Source of the DNA: Chelatococcus caeni
Lineage (GTDB): Bacteria > Pseudomonadota > Alphaproteobacteria > Rhizobiales > Beijerinckiaceae
Reading direction: 5' to 3'
Assembly: GCF_014196925.1 (NCBI RefSeq)
Contig: NZ_JACIEN010000006.1
Span: 124,001 to 188,000, forward strand
DNA length: 64,000 bases
In this document: one piece after another, positions 16,854 through 26,393 of the stretch
Position numbering within the stretch: position 1 is the first letter of the stretch
How the letters are laid out: each line of letters opens with the position of its first letter
Notes under the pieces: model-generated
Seen by the model: the letters and a program-made list of their open reading frames with translations, nothing else
What the model was told of the DNA's origin: nothing
Databases searched by the model: none
Made by a program: the position numbers and the translations under genes

Positions 16854-18133
16854 GCCGGTTCCGCCGCGAAGACGAGGCAGGTGTTCTGCCCGCCGAAGCC
16901 GAAGGAGTTGGAGAGCACGCGGCCGACCCTTGCGTCCCGCGCCACGTTCGGCACCACGTCGAGCGGGATCGTCGGGTCGGGCACCTTGTAGTTGATGGTG
17001 GGCGGAATGCGCCCCTCGCCGATGGTCAGGAGCGAGAACACCGCCTCGATGGCGCCGGCCGCCGTCAGCGTGTGGCCGATCATCGACTTGTTGGAGGAGA
17101 TCGGCACCTCGCGCATGCGCTCGCCCATGACGGCGAGGCAGCCCGCGGACTCCATCTTGTCGTTCTCCGGCGTCGAGGTGCCGTGCGCGTTGATGTAGTC
17201 GATGTCGTCGGGCGTCAGCCCCGCATCCGCGATGGCCTCGCGCATGGCGGCGATGGCGGGCGCCCCGTCCGGGCTCGAGCGCGTGCGGTGGAAGCCGTCG
17301 CCCTTCTCGCCGCAGCCGAGGACGAAGCCGAGGATCTTCGCCCCGCGCGCGAGCGCGTGGTCATAGTCCTCCAGCACCAGCGCCGCCGCGCCTTCGCCCA
17401 TGACGAAGCCGTCGCGGTTCTTGGAGAAGGGCTTGGCCGCCTCCTCCGGCGGGTCGTTCTGGGTCGACAGTGCCGAGAGCAGCGAGAAGCGGATGAGCGA
17501 TTCCGGGTTCACCGAGCCGTCGGTGCCGATGGCGAGCGCCGCCGAGACCTCGCCGCGGCGGATCGCCTCGACGCCGAGCTGGATGGCGGTGGCGCCCGAC
17601 GAGCAGGCGGTCGACAGCGAGACGGGCGAGCCCTTGGTGCCGAAGCGGTCCTGGATGCGGGCCGCCACCGTGCCGAAGAGGAACAGCTCGTGCCAGGCCT
17701 TGAAGCGGCCGGTCTGGGCGCCGGCGAGCAGCGTGCCGTAGTCGGCCTCGCCGTTGCGCCTGCCGGCTTCGGCGAGTGCCTCGCGCTGCGGCCATTCCAT
17801 CTCGACCGGCGGCACGGCCATGAACAGCGCCCCCGGAAAGTCGCCCGGGTGGCCGATGCCGGCCTGGCCCACGGCCTCGCTCGCCGCGCGCAGGGCGAAC
17901 TGCTCCGAAAGGGCAGGGGCGCAGAACGGCTCGGCGGCGACGAAATCGACCGTGCCGGCGATGGTCGTGCGCAGGTTGTCGGTGGCGAAGCGGCTGATGC
18001 GGTGGATGCCGGACCGCCCGGCCGTCAGCGCCGCCCAGTTGTCGGCCTTGCCCTCGCCGAGCGAGGTGACGACGCCCATGCCCGTCACGACGACGAGGGG
18101 GCGCCCATGCTTGTCCCTGTGTGGCGTGGCCAT
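16850..18133 (-). CDS. Beta-ketoacyl-ACP synthase, catalytically complete (FabF1XL-type)
   Basis: This is a condensing enzyme of 427 aa that would extend acyl chains with malonyl-ACP. The active-site triad is intact: Cys177 in VSLSTACSSGATAIQ, His317 in NAHGTSTPENDKME and His354 in KSMIGHTLTAAGAIE. The C-terminus shows NSFGFGGQNTCLVF. Twelve bases separate it from the upstream ketosynthase-like gene, with GGAGG before its ATG. The pairing with a sequence-degenerate homologue suggests a heterodimer. Product length is inferred from the cluster, since the C28 hydroxy acyl group of rhizobial lipid A depends on equivalent genes. Confidence 0.92.
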   Translation of the reverse strand: MATPHRDKHGRPLVVVTGMGVVTSLGEGKADNWAALTAGRSGIHRISRFATDNLRTTIAGTVDFVAAEPFCAPALSEQFALRAASEAVGQAGIGHPGDFPGALFMAVPPVEMEWPQREALAEAGRRNGEADYGTLLAGAQTGRFKAWHELFLFGTVAARIQDRFGTKGSPVSLSTACSSGATAIQLGVEAIRRGEVSAALAIGTDGSVNPESLIRFSLLSALSTQNDPPEEAAKPFSKNRDGFVMGEGAAALVLEDYDHALARGAKILGFVLGCGEKGDGFHRTRSSPDGAPAIAAMREAIADAGLTPDDIDYINAHGTSTPENDKMESAGCLAVMGERMREVPISSNKSMIGHTLTAAGAIEAVFSLLTIGEGRIPPTINYKVPDPTIPLDVVPNVARDARVGRVLSNSFGFGGQNTCLVFAAEPA

Positions 18134-18145
18134 TCCTGCCTCCGC

Positions 18146-19282
18146 TCAGATGCGCTCGACGAGGGCGAGGCCCTCGCCGCGGGCATGTCCGATGCTGGTC
18201 ACCGCCGCCTGCCGCGCGTCGCCGCGCTTGACGAGGGCCGCTGCCAGCGCCACGCCGGCGGGGAACTGCGGCTCCAGCATGTTGCCGAAGAGATCGCCGG
18301 TGGCGATGCGCCGCGCGCCGTCGGTGCGCCGGTCGAGCACCGCCTTCTCTTCCGCCGTGATGCCGGCGACGCCGGTGGCGCCCGAGACGACGAGGCCGCT
18401 CGCAGCATCGAAGCCGCCGGCCTTTTCGAACAGGCCGTCGAGCGCCTCGCCCGCCGCGCCGGGTGCACGGCGCACCTGGTCGGCGCCGACATGCGCCAGC
18501 CGGGCGATCGGCGTCGCGCCGCGCGCCTCGGCATGGTCGCGCGCCTCGAGCACGAGGAAGGCGGCGCCGCTGCCGGGAATGAAGCCGCCACCCTTCGCCT
18601 CGCGCTCCCACACGCCGGCGAAGCTGTCCTTCCACAGGAGGCCGGCCATCTCGTAGACGAGCAGCACGTCCGGCCGCTCGGCATTGTAGGAGCCGCCGAC
18701 GAGGAAGATGTCGCCCTGGTCCGCGGCGATGCGCGCCTGGGCGATGCGTAGCGCGTCGACGCCGGCCTGCTCCTCGCCCATGAAGGTGCGCGTCGCGCCG
18801 GTCACCCCGTGCACGATGGAGATGTTGCCGGCGAGCAGGTTCGACAGCTGGGCGAGAAAGAGCGTCGGCCTCAGGTCGCCCATCAGCCGCTCGTTGAGGA
18901 AGGCGCCGGGGTCGGCCGCCTGCGGCAGGCCGGTGAGCACCTGGCTGTCCACCTGATAGTCGCGCTCGCCGCCGCCGGCTGCGCAGATGAGGTGGAGATG
19001 GCCGAGGAGCGCCTTGTCCTCCTTGATGCCGGCGTCGTCGAGGGCGAGCCCCGCCGCATAGACGCCGAGCTTCTGCCAGGCCTCCATCTGCCGCTGGTCG
19101 GACTTCTTCGGAATCTGCCGCTCCCATTCGAGCGGCACGACCGGATGCACCAGATGCGGCTTGAAGCGCTCGGCCTCGACGGTCCCCGGGCGGCCGGCAT
19201 CGACGGCGGCGAGATGCGCCTCGATGCCTTCGCCGAGATTGGAGACGATGCCGATGCCGGTGATGAAGACCTCGCGCGTCAT
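18146..19282 (-). CDS. Ketosynthase-like protein lacking the catalytic triad (FabF2XL-type, chain-length-factor-like)
   Basis: This protein of 378 aa has the thiolase-fold start of a ketosynthase (REVFITGIGIVSNLGEGIEA). None of the three catalytic motifs survive. The nucleophile region reads IVHGVTGATRTFMGEEQAG with no Cys (the only Cys in the protein is near residue 100). The HGT motif is replaced by VVSGATGVAGITAEE and the KSxxGH motif by GDLFGNMLEPQFPAG. Such loss is typical of the chain-length factor (KS-beta) of type II polyketide synthases, so a non-catalytic partner of the next gene is likely. The ATG at 19282 has GGAGG six bases upstream, just after the fabZ stop. Confidence 0.86.
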   Translation of the reverse strand: MTREVFITGIGIVSNLGEGIEAHLAAVDAGRPGTVEAERFKPHLVHPVVPLEWERQIPKKSDQRQMEAWQKLGVYAAGLALDDAGIKEDKALLGHLHLICAAGGGERDYQVDSQVLTGLPQAADPGAFLNERLMGDLRPTLFLAQLSNLLAGNISIVHGVTGATRTFMGEEQAGVDALRIAQARIAADQGDIFLVGGSYNAERPDVLLVYEMAGLLWKDSFAGVWEREAKGGGFIPGSGAAFLVLEARDHAEARGATPIARLAHVGADQVRRAPGAAGEALDGLFEKAGGFDAASGLVVSGATGVAGITAEEKAVLDRRTDGARRIATGDLFGNMLEPQFPAGVALAAALVKRGDARQAAVTSIGHARGEGLALVERI

Positions 19283-19283
19283 G

Positions 19284-19757
19284 TCATGCCTCCGGGGCGG
19301 GCGCGTCGAGCGCAAGGCCGAGCCCAAGGGCCTGCTCGCGCATGCGGCCCGACAGCCCCTCGGGGAAGGGCAGCATGCGGAACATGAGCTCGGCGTCGCA
19401 GATGTCCTTGCCGGCGCTCGAAATCTTCGCCTTGGTCACGGCGTAGCCGGAACCCTGGTGGATGCGCCTGGCCTCGATGACGAGCGACGCGCCCGGCCCG
19501 ACGAAGGAGCGGAACTTCGCCTTTTCGACGCCGGCGAGGAAGGGCATGTGCGTGAAGCGCGTCAGCGCCAGGATGAGATAGCCCGAGGCCTGCGCCATGG
19601 TCTCGGTGAGGAGCACGCCCGGCATCAGCGGGTGGTCGGGAAAATGCCCCTCGAAGACGGGGCTTTCCATGGGCACCGTCGAATGGGCTTCGAGCCGCTC
19701 GCCCGCCTCGTCGAAGAGGGCGACACGGTCGATCATCTGGAAATATTCGAGGCGCAT
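19284..19757 (-). CDS. 3-hydroxyacyl-ACP dehydratase (FabZXL-type)
   Basis: This hot-dog-fold dehydratase of 157 aa has the FabZ active site FEGHFPDHPLMPGVLLTETMAQASG, here read in parts: FEGHFPDHPLMPGV carries the catalytic His and LLTETMAQ the Glu. The substrate-tunnel region FLAGVEKAKFRSFVGPGASL is also family-like. It probably dehydrates 3-hydroxyacyl-AcpXL during elongation. It lies between acpXL and the ketosynthase pair, its stop codon one base from the next start. Confidence 0.9.
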   Translation of the reverse strand: MRLEYFQMIDRVALFDEAGERLEAHSTVPMESPVFEGHFPDHPLMPGVLLTETMAQASGYLILALTRFTHMPFLAGVEKAKFRSFVGPGASLVIEARRIHQGSGYAVTKAKISSAGKDICDAELMFRMLPFPEGLSGRMREQALGLGLALDAPAPEA

Positions 19758-19835
19758 GGGCTCTTCGGGATCTGCCGGCCCCGGCGCCGCGGTGAAAGGC
19801 CGCGCCGCCGGTGGAAAGACGTGTTCAGGCGTGCA

Positions 19836-20114
19836 TCAGGCCTTGGCGGCGACGAGCTCGTCGATGCGCGCGCACAGGTTCTTCAGCACGAAATATTCCT
19901 CGGCGGGCACCTTGCCTTCGTTGACTTCCTGCGTCCACGTCTCGAGCGGCAGCTTGATGCCGAAGGCCTTGTCGATGGCGAAGGCGATGTCGAGAAAGGC
20001 GAGCGAGTCGACACCGAGATCGTCGATCGCGTGGCTCTCGGGCGTGATCTGCTCACGGGGGATGTCGCACGTCTCCGAGATGATGCCGGCGACGGTCTCG
20101 AAAGTGGAAGCCAT
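19836..20114 (-). CDS. acpXL: Acyl carrier protein AcpXL
   Basis: This is a dedicated acyl carrier protein of 92 aa for very-long-chain acyl groups of lipid A. The phosphopantetheine Ser lies in [20 protein letters not shown], close to the AcpXL form and different from the housekeeping DSLDTVEL. The downstream helix [20 protein letters not shown] and the longer C-terminus also fit AcpXL. It is first in the operon and has a predicted promoter 90 bases upstream. GGAGAGAG lies before the ATG. Confidence 0.93.
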   Translation of the reverse strand: MASTFETVAGIISETCDIPREQITPESHAIDDLGVDSLAFLDIAFAIDKAFGIKLPLETWTQEVNEGKVPAEEYFVLKNLCARIDELVAAKA

Positions 20115-20210
20115 CGCTTCTCTCTCCTGTCTGTTTGCGGCGGGGCGGAGCAGCGGTCGCGGATGGGCGCCCCGTCATCCGCCGAACGCAGGTTCCGTTG
20201 AAAGCGGTTC

Positions 20211-20239
20211 CCTATACATGAGCGCCGGCGGTTGTCCAA
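20211..20239 (-). promoter_or_regulatory. Predicted sigma-70 promoter for the acpXL operon
   Basis: On the minus strand TTGGAC (20239-20234) and TATAGG (20216-20211) are separated by 17 bases. They lie about 95 bases before the acpXL ATG. The -35 box falls inside the hairpin at 20223-20248. Confidence 0.45.
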
Positions 20240-20248
20240 CCGCCGGCG
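20223..20248. repeat. 11-bp stem palindrome between acnA and acpXL
   Basis: CGCCGGCGGTT (20223-20233), loop GTCC and AACCGCCGGCG (20238-20248) form a perfect stem. It lies 60 bases beyond the acnA stop. In the acnA direction no T-tract follows, so termination would need help. It overlaps the predicted acpXL -35 box. Confidence 0.55.
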
Positions 20249-20308
20249 TCGTTGTTCTCCATAAACCCGCTGCCGGTGCCTGCGCAAGCGCCGGCCTGCC
20301 GGCCCGGA

Positions 20309-23017
<2,709 letters not shown>

Positions 23018-23220
23018 GGCTGGGATCCTCACATCACGATGATCGAACTAGAGGTTCGTTCGGCCGATGCGCGAAGTGCGCGCGCCGCTCCGGGGGCGCC
23101 CGGGGATCCACGCGACGAGGCGCGCGGCGCAGCCACGGGTCATATAGAGAATTTTCCTGCGTTCCGCTACACGGACGACAATCATTCTAAAGAAGGCAGG
23201 CATGCGAGAGGGGCGGGCTC

Positions 23221-23865
23221 ATGCGCATTTCGGTTGAAGGGCTCGCCTGCCGGCGCGGGGAGCGCCTCCTGTTCAGGGACCTGTCGTTCTCGCTGGCGAG
23301 CGGCGAGGCCCTCGTCGTCACCGGTCGCAACGGCGCCGGCAAGTCGAGCCTCATCGCCATGCTCGCCGGCCGCCTCGCGCCGGCGGCTGGAGCGATCCGC
23401 GCCGAGGGCATCGGCGAGGCGACGCTCGCCGAGGTCACCAACCATGTCGGCCACAAGGAAGGGCTGAAGGCGGCGCTGACGGCCGAGGAGAACCTCGCCT
23501 TCGCCGGCGCCATGCTCGGCCGGCCGCGGCTCTCCCCGCGCGAGGCGCTCGCGCGCGTCGGCCTCGCCCGCGCCGCGGACCTGCCGGCGGGCTATCTCTC
23601 CGCCGGGCAGCGGCGGCGCGTCGCGCTTGCCCGCCTTTTCGTCTCCCGTCGCCCGCTGTGGCTCCTCGACGAGCCGACCTCGGCCCTCGACGCGGCCTCG
23701 CAGGTCCGGCTCGCCGAGGTCATGCAGGGCCATCTGGCCGAGGGCGGCCTCATCATCGCCGCGACCCATGCGCCGCTCGGGCTCGAGGGGACGAAGACGC
23801 TGAGCATCGATGCGCATGTGCCCAGCGTCGACTTGCCCGGCGGGGCAGAGGGGGAGCGGGCATGA
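23221..23865 (+). CDS. ccmA: Heme exporter ATP-binding protein CcmA
   Basis: This is the cytoplasmic ATPase (214 aa) of the CcmABCD complex, which releases holo-CcmE during cytochrome c maturation. It shows Walker A (GRNGAGKSSLIAML), the CcmA-type NHVGHKEGLKAALTAEENL, signature LSAGQRRRVALARL and Walker B (LWLLDEPTSALD), with the switch His in AATHAPL. The start is the ATG at 23221. It is the first gene of the ccm set here. The gap to ccmB is 208 bases, unusual in this otherwise overlapping operon, because a palindromic repeat pair occupies it. Confidence 0.94.
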   Translation: MRISVEGLACRRGERLLFRDLSFSLASGEALVVTGRNGAGKSSLIAMLAGRLAPAAGAIRAEGIGEATLAEVTNHVGHKEGLKAALTAEENLAFAGAMLGRPRLSPREALARVGLARAADLPAGYLSAGQRRRVALARLFVSRRPLWLLDEPTSALDAASQVRLAEVMQGHLAEGGLIIAATHAPLGLEGTKTLSIDAHVPSVDLPGGAEGERA

Positions 23866-23902
23866 GGATGGAGAACACGGTCTTTCAGCCAGGCGCGCCT
23901 CT

Positions 23903-24032
23903 CCCCTCCCCCTTGCGGGGAGGGGTCGGGGGTGGGGGGCGCTGGGGAAGTGATGGGAGGTGCGAGGGAGGCGCAAGGCGTCCTGCATGCGGCACCACCC
24001 CCACCCCTCCCCCTCCCCGCAAGGGGGAGGGG
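23903..24032. repeat. BIME-like pair of inverted palindromic repeats between ccmA and ccmB
   Basis: Two 23-bp units, 23903-23925 and 24010-24032, are exact reverse complements. Each is also a hairpin by itself, CCCCTCCCC and GGGGAGGGG around loop CTTGC. Beyond the core, G/C-rich flanks also match roughly. The 84-base spacer has no gene. The architecture is that of REP elements arranged as a BIME. It leaves an unusually long untranslated stretch inside the operon. Confidence 0.75.
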
Positions 24033-24073
24033 CTAGACCGTGCCGCCCTCCTAAAACCCCAAAGCCCCCTGAC

Positions 24074-24742
24074 ATGACCCGCGCCTTCCTCGCCCTCGTT
24101 CTGCGGGATCTCAGGCTCGCGGCCCGCGTCGGCGGCAGCGGCGCCATGGGGCTCGTCTTCTTCCTGATGCTCGTCGCCGTGGTGCCCTTCGCGCTCGGGC
24201 CGGATCTCAACCTCCTCGCCCGCATCGGCCCGGCGCTTCTGTGGTTCTCGGCCGTGCTCGCCACGCTCATCGGGCTCGACCGGCTGTTCCAGACCGACGT
24301 CGAGGACGGCGCCATCGACCTCATCCTGTCGAGCGACACGCCGCTCGAGGTGCTGGTGGCGGCGAAGGGGGTGGCGCACTGGCTGACCACCGGCCTGCCG
24401 CTCGCGCTTCTCGCGCCGCTCTTCGGTCTGCTCCTGGCGCTGACGCCCGGGGCGATGCTCGCCGTCGCGGCGACGCTCGTCGTCGGCACCCCGGCGCTGA
24501 CCTTCATCGGTGCCGTCGGCGCCGCGCTCACGGCCTCGCTCGGGCGCGGCGGGCTGCTGCTCGCCATCCTCGTCATGCCGCTGATGGTGCCCACCCTCAT
24601 CTTCGGCGTCTCGGCGGCCAATGCGGCGACGGGCGGCACCATCGCCTTCCTCACCCCCTTCCTGATCCTTGCGGCCTTGTCTCTTGTCGCGATCGTGATC
24701 GGCATCTTCGCCGCCGCCGCCGCCCTGCGGCAAAGCGCGTGA
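24074..24742 (+). CDS. ccmB: Heme exporter membrane protein CcmB
   Basis: This integral membrane subunit (222 aa) has about six helices. Characteristic parts are LVLRDLRLAARVGGSG at the N-terminus, RLFQTDVEDGAIDLILSS and KGVAHWLTTGLPLALLAPLFG. It partners CcmA in the transporter-like complex that frees heme-loaded CcmE. The ATG at 24074 lies 41 bases after the repeat pair. A longer frame open from 23960 reads through the repeat and is not needed. Confidence 0.93.
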   Translation: MTRAFLALVLRDLRLAARVGGSGAMGLVFFLMLVAVVPFALGPDLNLLARIGPALLWFSAVLATLIGLDRLFQTDVEDGAIDLILSSDTPLEVLVAAKGVAHWLTTGLPLALLAPLFGLLLALTPGAMLAVAATLVVGTPALTFIGAVGAALTASLGRGGLLLAILVMPLMVPTLIFGVSAANAATGGTIAFLTPFLILAALSLVAIVIGIFAAAAALRQSA

Positions 24743-24821
24743 CGAAGCGCCCAATTGCAGCCACGATCGCGCGACGTTAGATCAGGCCCAAGATTCCTCG
24801 AAACCTGGAACGAACGACCGC

Positions 24822-25598
24822 GTGCCGCGCCTCTCGAGCCTCTGGAACCTCGCCAATCCGACGCGCTTTCTCGGCCTCGCCGACAGGCTGCTGCCGTGGC
24901 TCGCCGCGCTCGCGGCCGCGCTGCTCGCGGTCGGGCTCTACCTGTCGTTCTTCGTCGCGCCGCCGGACTACCAGCAGGGCGAGACGGTGCGCATCATGTT
25001 CATCCACGTGCCGGCCGCCTGGCTCGGCCTGTTCATGTACGTGATGATGAGCGCCTCGGCGCTCGGCACGCTCGTGTGGCGCCACCCGCTCGCCGATGTC
25101 GCGCAGAAGGCCGCCGCGCCCATCGGCGCCGCCTTCACCTTCGTCTGCCTCGTCACGGGTTCGCTCTGGGGCAAGCCGATGTGGGGCACCTGGTGGGTGT
25201 GGGACGCGCGGCTCACCTCCGTCCTCGTGCTCTTCCTCATGTATCTCGGCATCATGGCCCTGTGGCGGGCGGTGGACGATCCCGGCCGCGCCGCGCGGGC
25301 CGTCGCCGTCCTGACGCTCGTCGGCGTGGTCAACATCCCGATCATCAAGTTCTCGGTGGACTGGTGGAGCACGCTGCACCAGCCGGCGGCCGTCTTCCGC
25401 ATCGACGGGCCGACCATCCATCCCTCGATGCTGTGGCCGCTCCTCGTCATGGCGCTCGCCTTCACGGTGCTCGCCGTTGCCCTCCATGTCGCCGGCATGC
25501 GCAACGAGATCCTGCGCCGGCGCGTGCGCAGCCTGTGGCTGATGGAGGCCGAGCGCCTCGACGCGGGCGCCGAGACGGCTGCGGGAGCCGCCCGATGA
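24822..25598 (+). CDS. ccmC: Heme-handling protein CcmC
   Basis: This six-helix membrane protein (258 aa) delivers heme to CcmE. The WWD domain is seen as WGTWWVWDARLTS. The flanking heme-ligand His are in MFIHVPAAWLG and in the STLHQPA region before the last helices. The start is a GTG at 24822; an ATG is not available nearby. It follows ccmB by 79 bases, and its stop overlaps the ccmD start. Confidence 0.94.
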   Translation: MPRLSSLWNLANPTRFLGLADRLLPWLAALAAALLAVGLYLSFFVAPPDYQQGETVRIMFIHVPAAWLGLFMYVMMSASALGTLVWRHPLADVAQKAAAPIGAAFTFVCLVTGSLWGKPMWGTWWVWDARLTSVLVLFLMYLGIMALWRAVDDPGRAARAVAVLTLVGVVNIPIIKFSVDWWSTLHQPAAVFRIDGPTIHPSMLWPLLVMALAFTVLAVALHVAGMRNEILRRRVRSLWLMEAERLDAGAETAAGAAR

Positions 25599-25768
25599 GC
25601 GATCCCCACGCCGGCTTCATCATCGCGAGCTATGCCCTCACCGGGCTCGTCGTCGGCGGGCTCGTGCTGCGCGCCGTCGTCGAGCATCGCGCCCTGCGGC
25701 GCGCGCTCGAGCAGCTCGAGGCGCGCGGCGTGCGCCGCCGCTCCGCCCGCCAGGAGACCGCCCGATGA
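25595..25768 (+). CDS. ccmD: Heme exporter small subunit CcmD
   Basis: This small protein of 57 aa has one membrane helix (FIIASYALTGLVVGGLVLRAV) followed by a basic, charged tail. CcmD is needed for release of holo-CcmE from CcmABC. Identification rests on position, size and the typical H-x-x-F-I-x-x-S-Y start (HAGFIIASYAL). It overlaps ccmC (ATGA) upstream and ccmG (ATGA) downstream. Confidence 0.87.
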   Translation: MSDPHAGFIIASYALTGLVVGGLVLRAVVEHRALRRALEQLEARGVRRRSARQETAR

Positions 25769-26385
25769 GCGAGCAGCAGAACGGCATCGCGGCAGAGGAC
25801 CCTGCGGGCTCGCCCGAGGTGCGCCGCCGCCGGCTCATCCTTCTCCTCCCGCTCGGGGTCTTCCTGCTGCTCGCCGCGCTCTTCCTCGTGCGGCTCTTCG
25901 CGGGCGATCCCTCGCGCGTGCCTTCGGCGCTGATCGGCCGCCCCGTGCCGGCCTTCTCCCTGCCGCCGCTCGAGGGGCTGTCGGGATCGGGCGGCACGCC
26001 GGTCCCGGGCTTCTCCGACGCGGAGCTGAAGCGGGGCGAGGTCACCATCGTCAACGTCTGGGCCTCCTGGTGCGCGCCCTGCCGGCAGGAGCATCCCCTG
26101 CTGATGGAGCTCGCGGCCCAGCCGGGCGTGCGCCTCCTCGGCCTCAACTACAAGGACAATCCCGAGAACGCGCGCCGCTTCCTCGGTGCCCTCGGCAATC
26201 CCTTCGGCGCGGTCGGCGTCGACGAGAGCGGCCGCGCCGCCATCGACTGGGGGGTCTACGGCGTGCCCGAGACCTTCATCGTCGGCCCCGACGGCACCAT
26301 CAGGCACAAGCACATCGGCCCGTTGACGCCGGACAGCCTGAACGGCACTTTCCTGCCGGCACTGAGAGCGGCGCAGCAACGCTAG
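25765..26385 (+). CDS. ccmG: Thiol:disulfide interchange protein CcmG/DsbE
   Basis: This is a membrane-anchored periplasmic thioredoxin-like protein (206 aa) that keeps apocytochrome c or CcmH thiols reduced. An N-terminal anchor spans residues about 23-44. The active site is NVWASWCAPCRQEHP, and the CcmG signature GVYGVPETFIVGPDG contains the cis-Pro. The gene overlaps ccmD. ccmE, ccmF and ccmH are not in this window. Confidence 0.94.
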   Translation: MSEQQNGIAAEDPAGSPEVRRRRLILLLPLGVFLLLAALFLVRLFAGDPSRVPSALIGRPVPAFSLPPLEGLSGSGGTPVPGFSDAELKRGEVTIVNVWASWCAPCRQEHPLLMELAAQPGVRLLGLNYKDNPENARRFLGALGNPFGAVGVDESGRAAIDWGVYGVPETFIVGPDGTIRHKHIGPLTPDSLNGTFLPALRAAQQR

Positions 26386-26393
26386 AGGAACCG

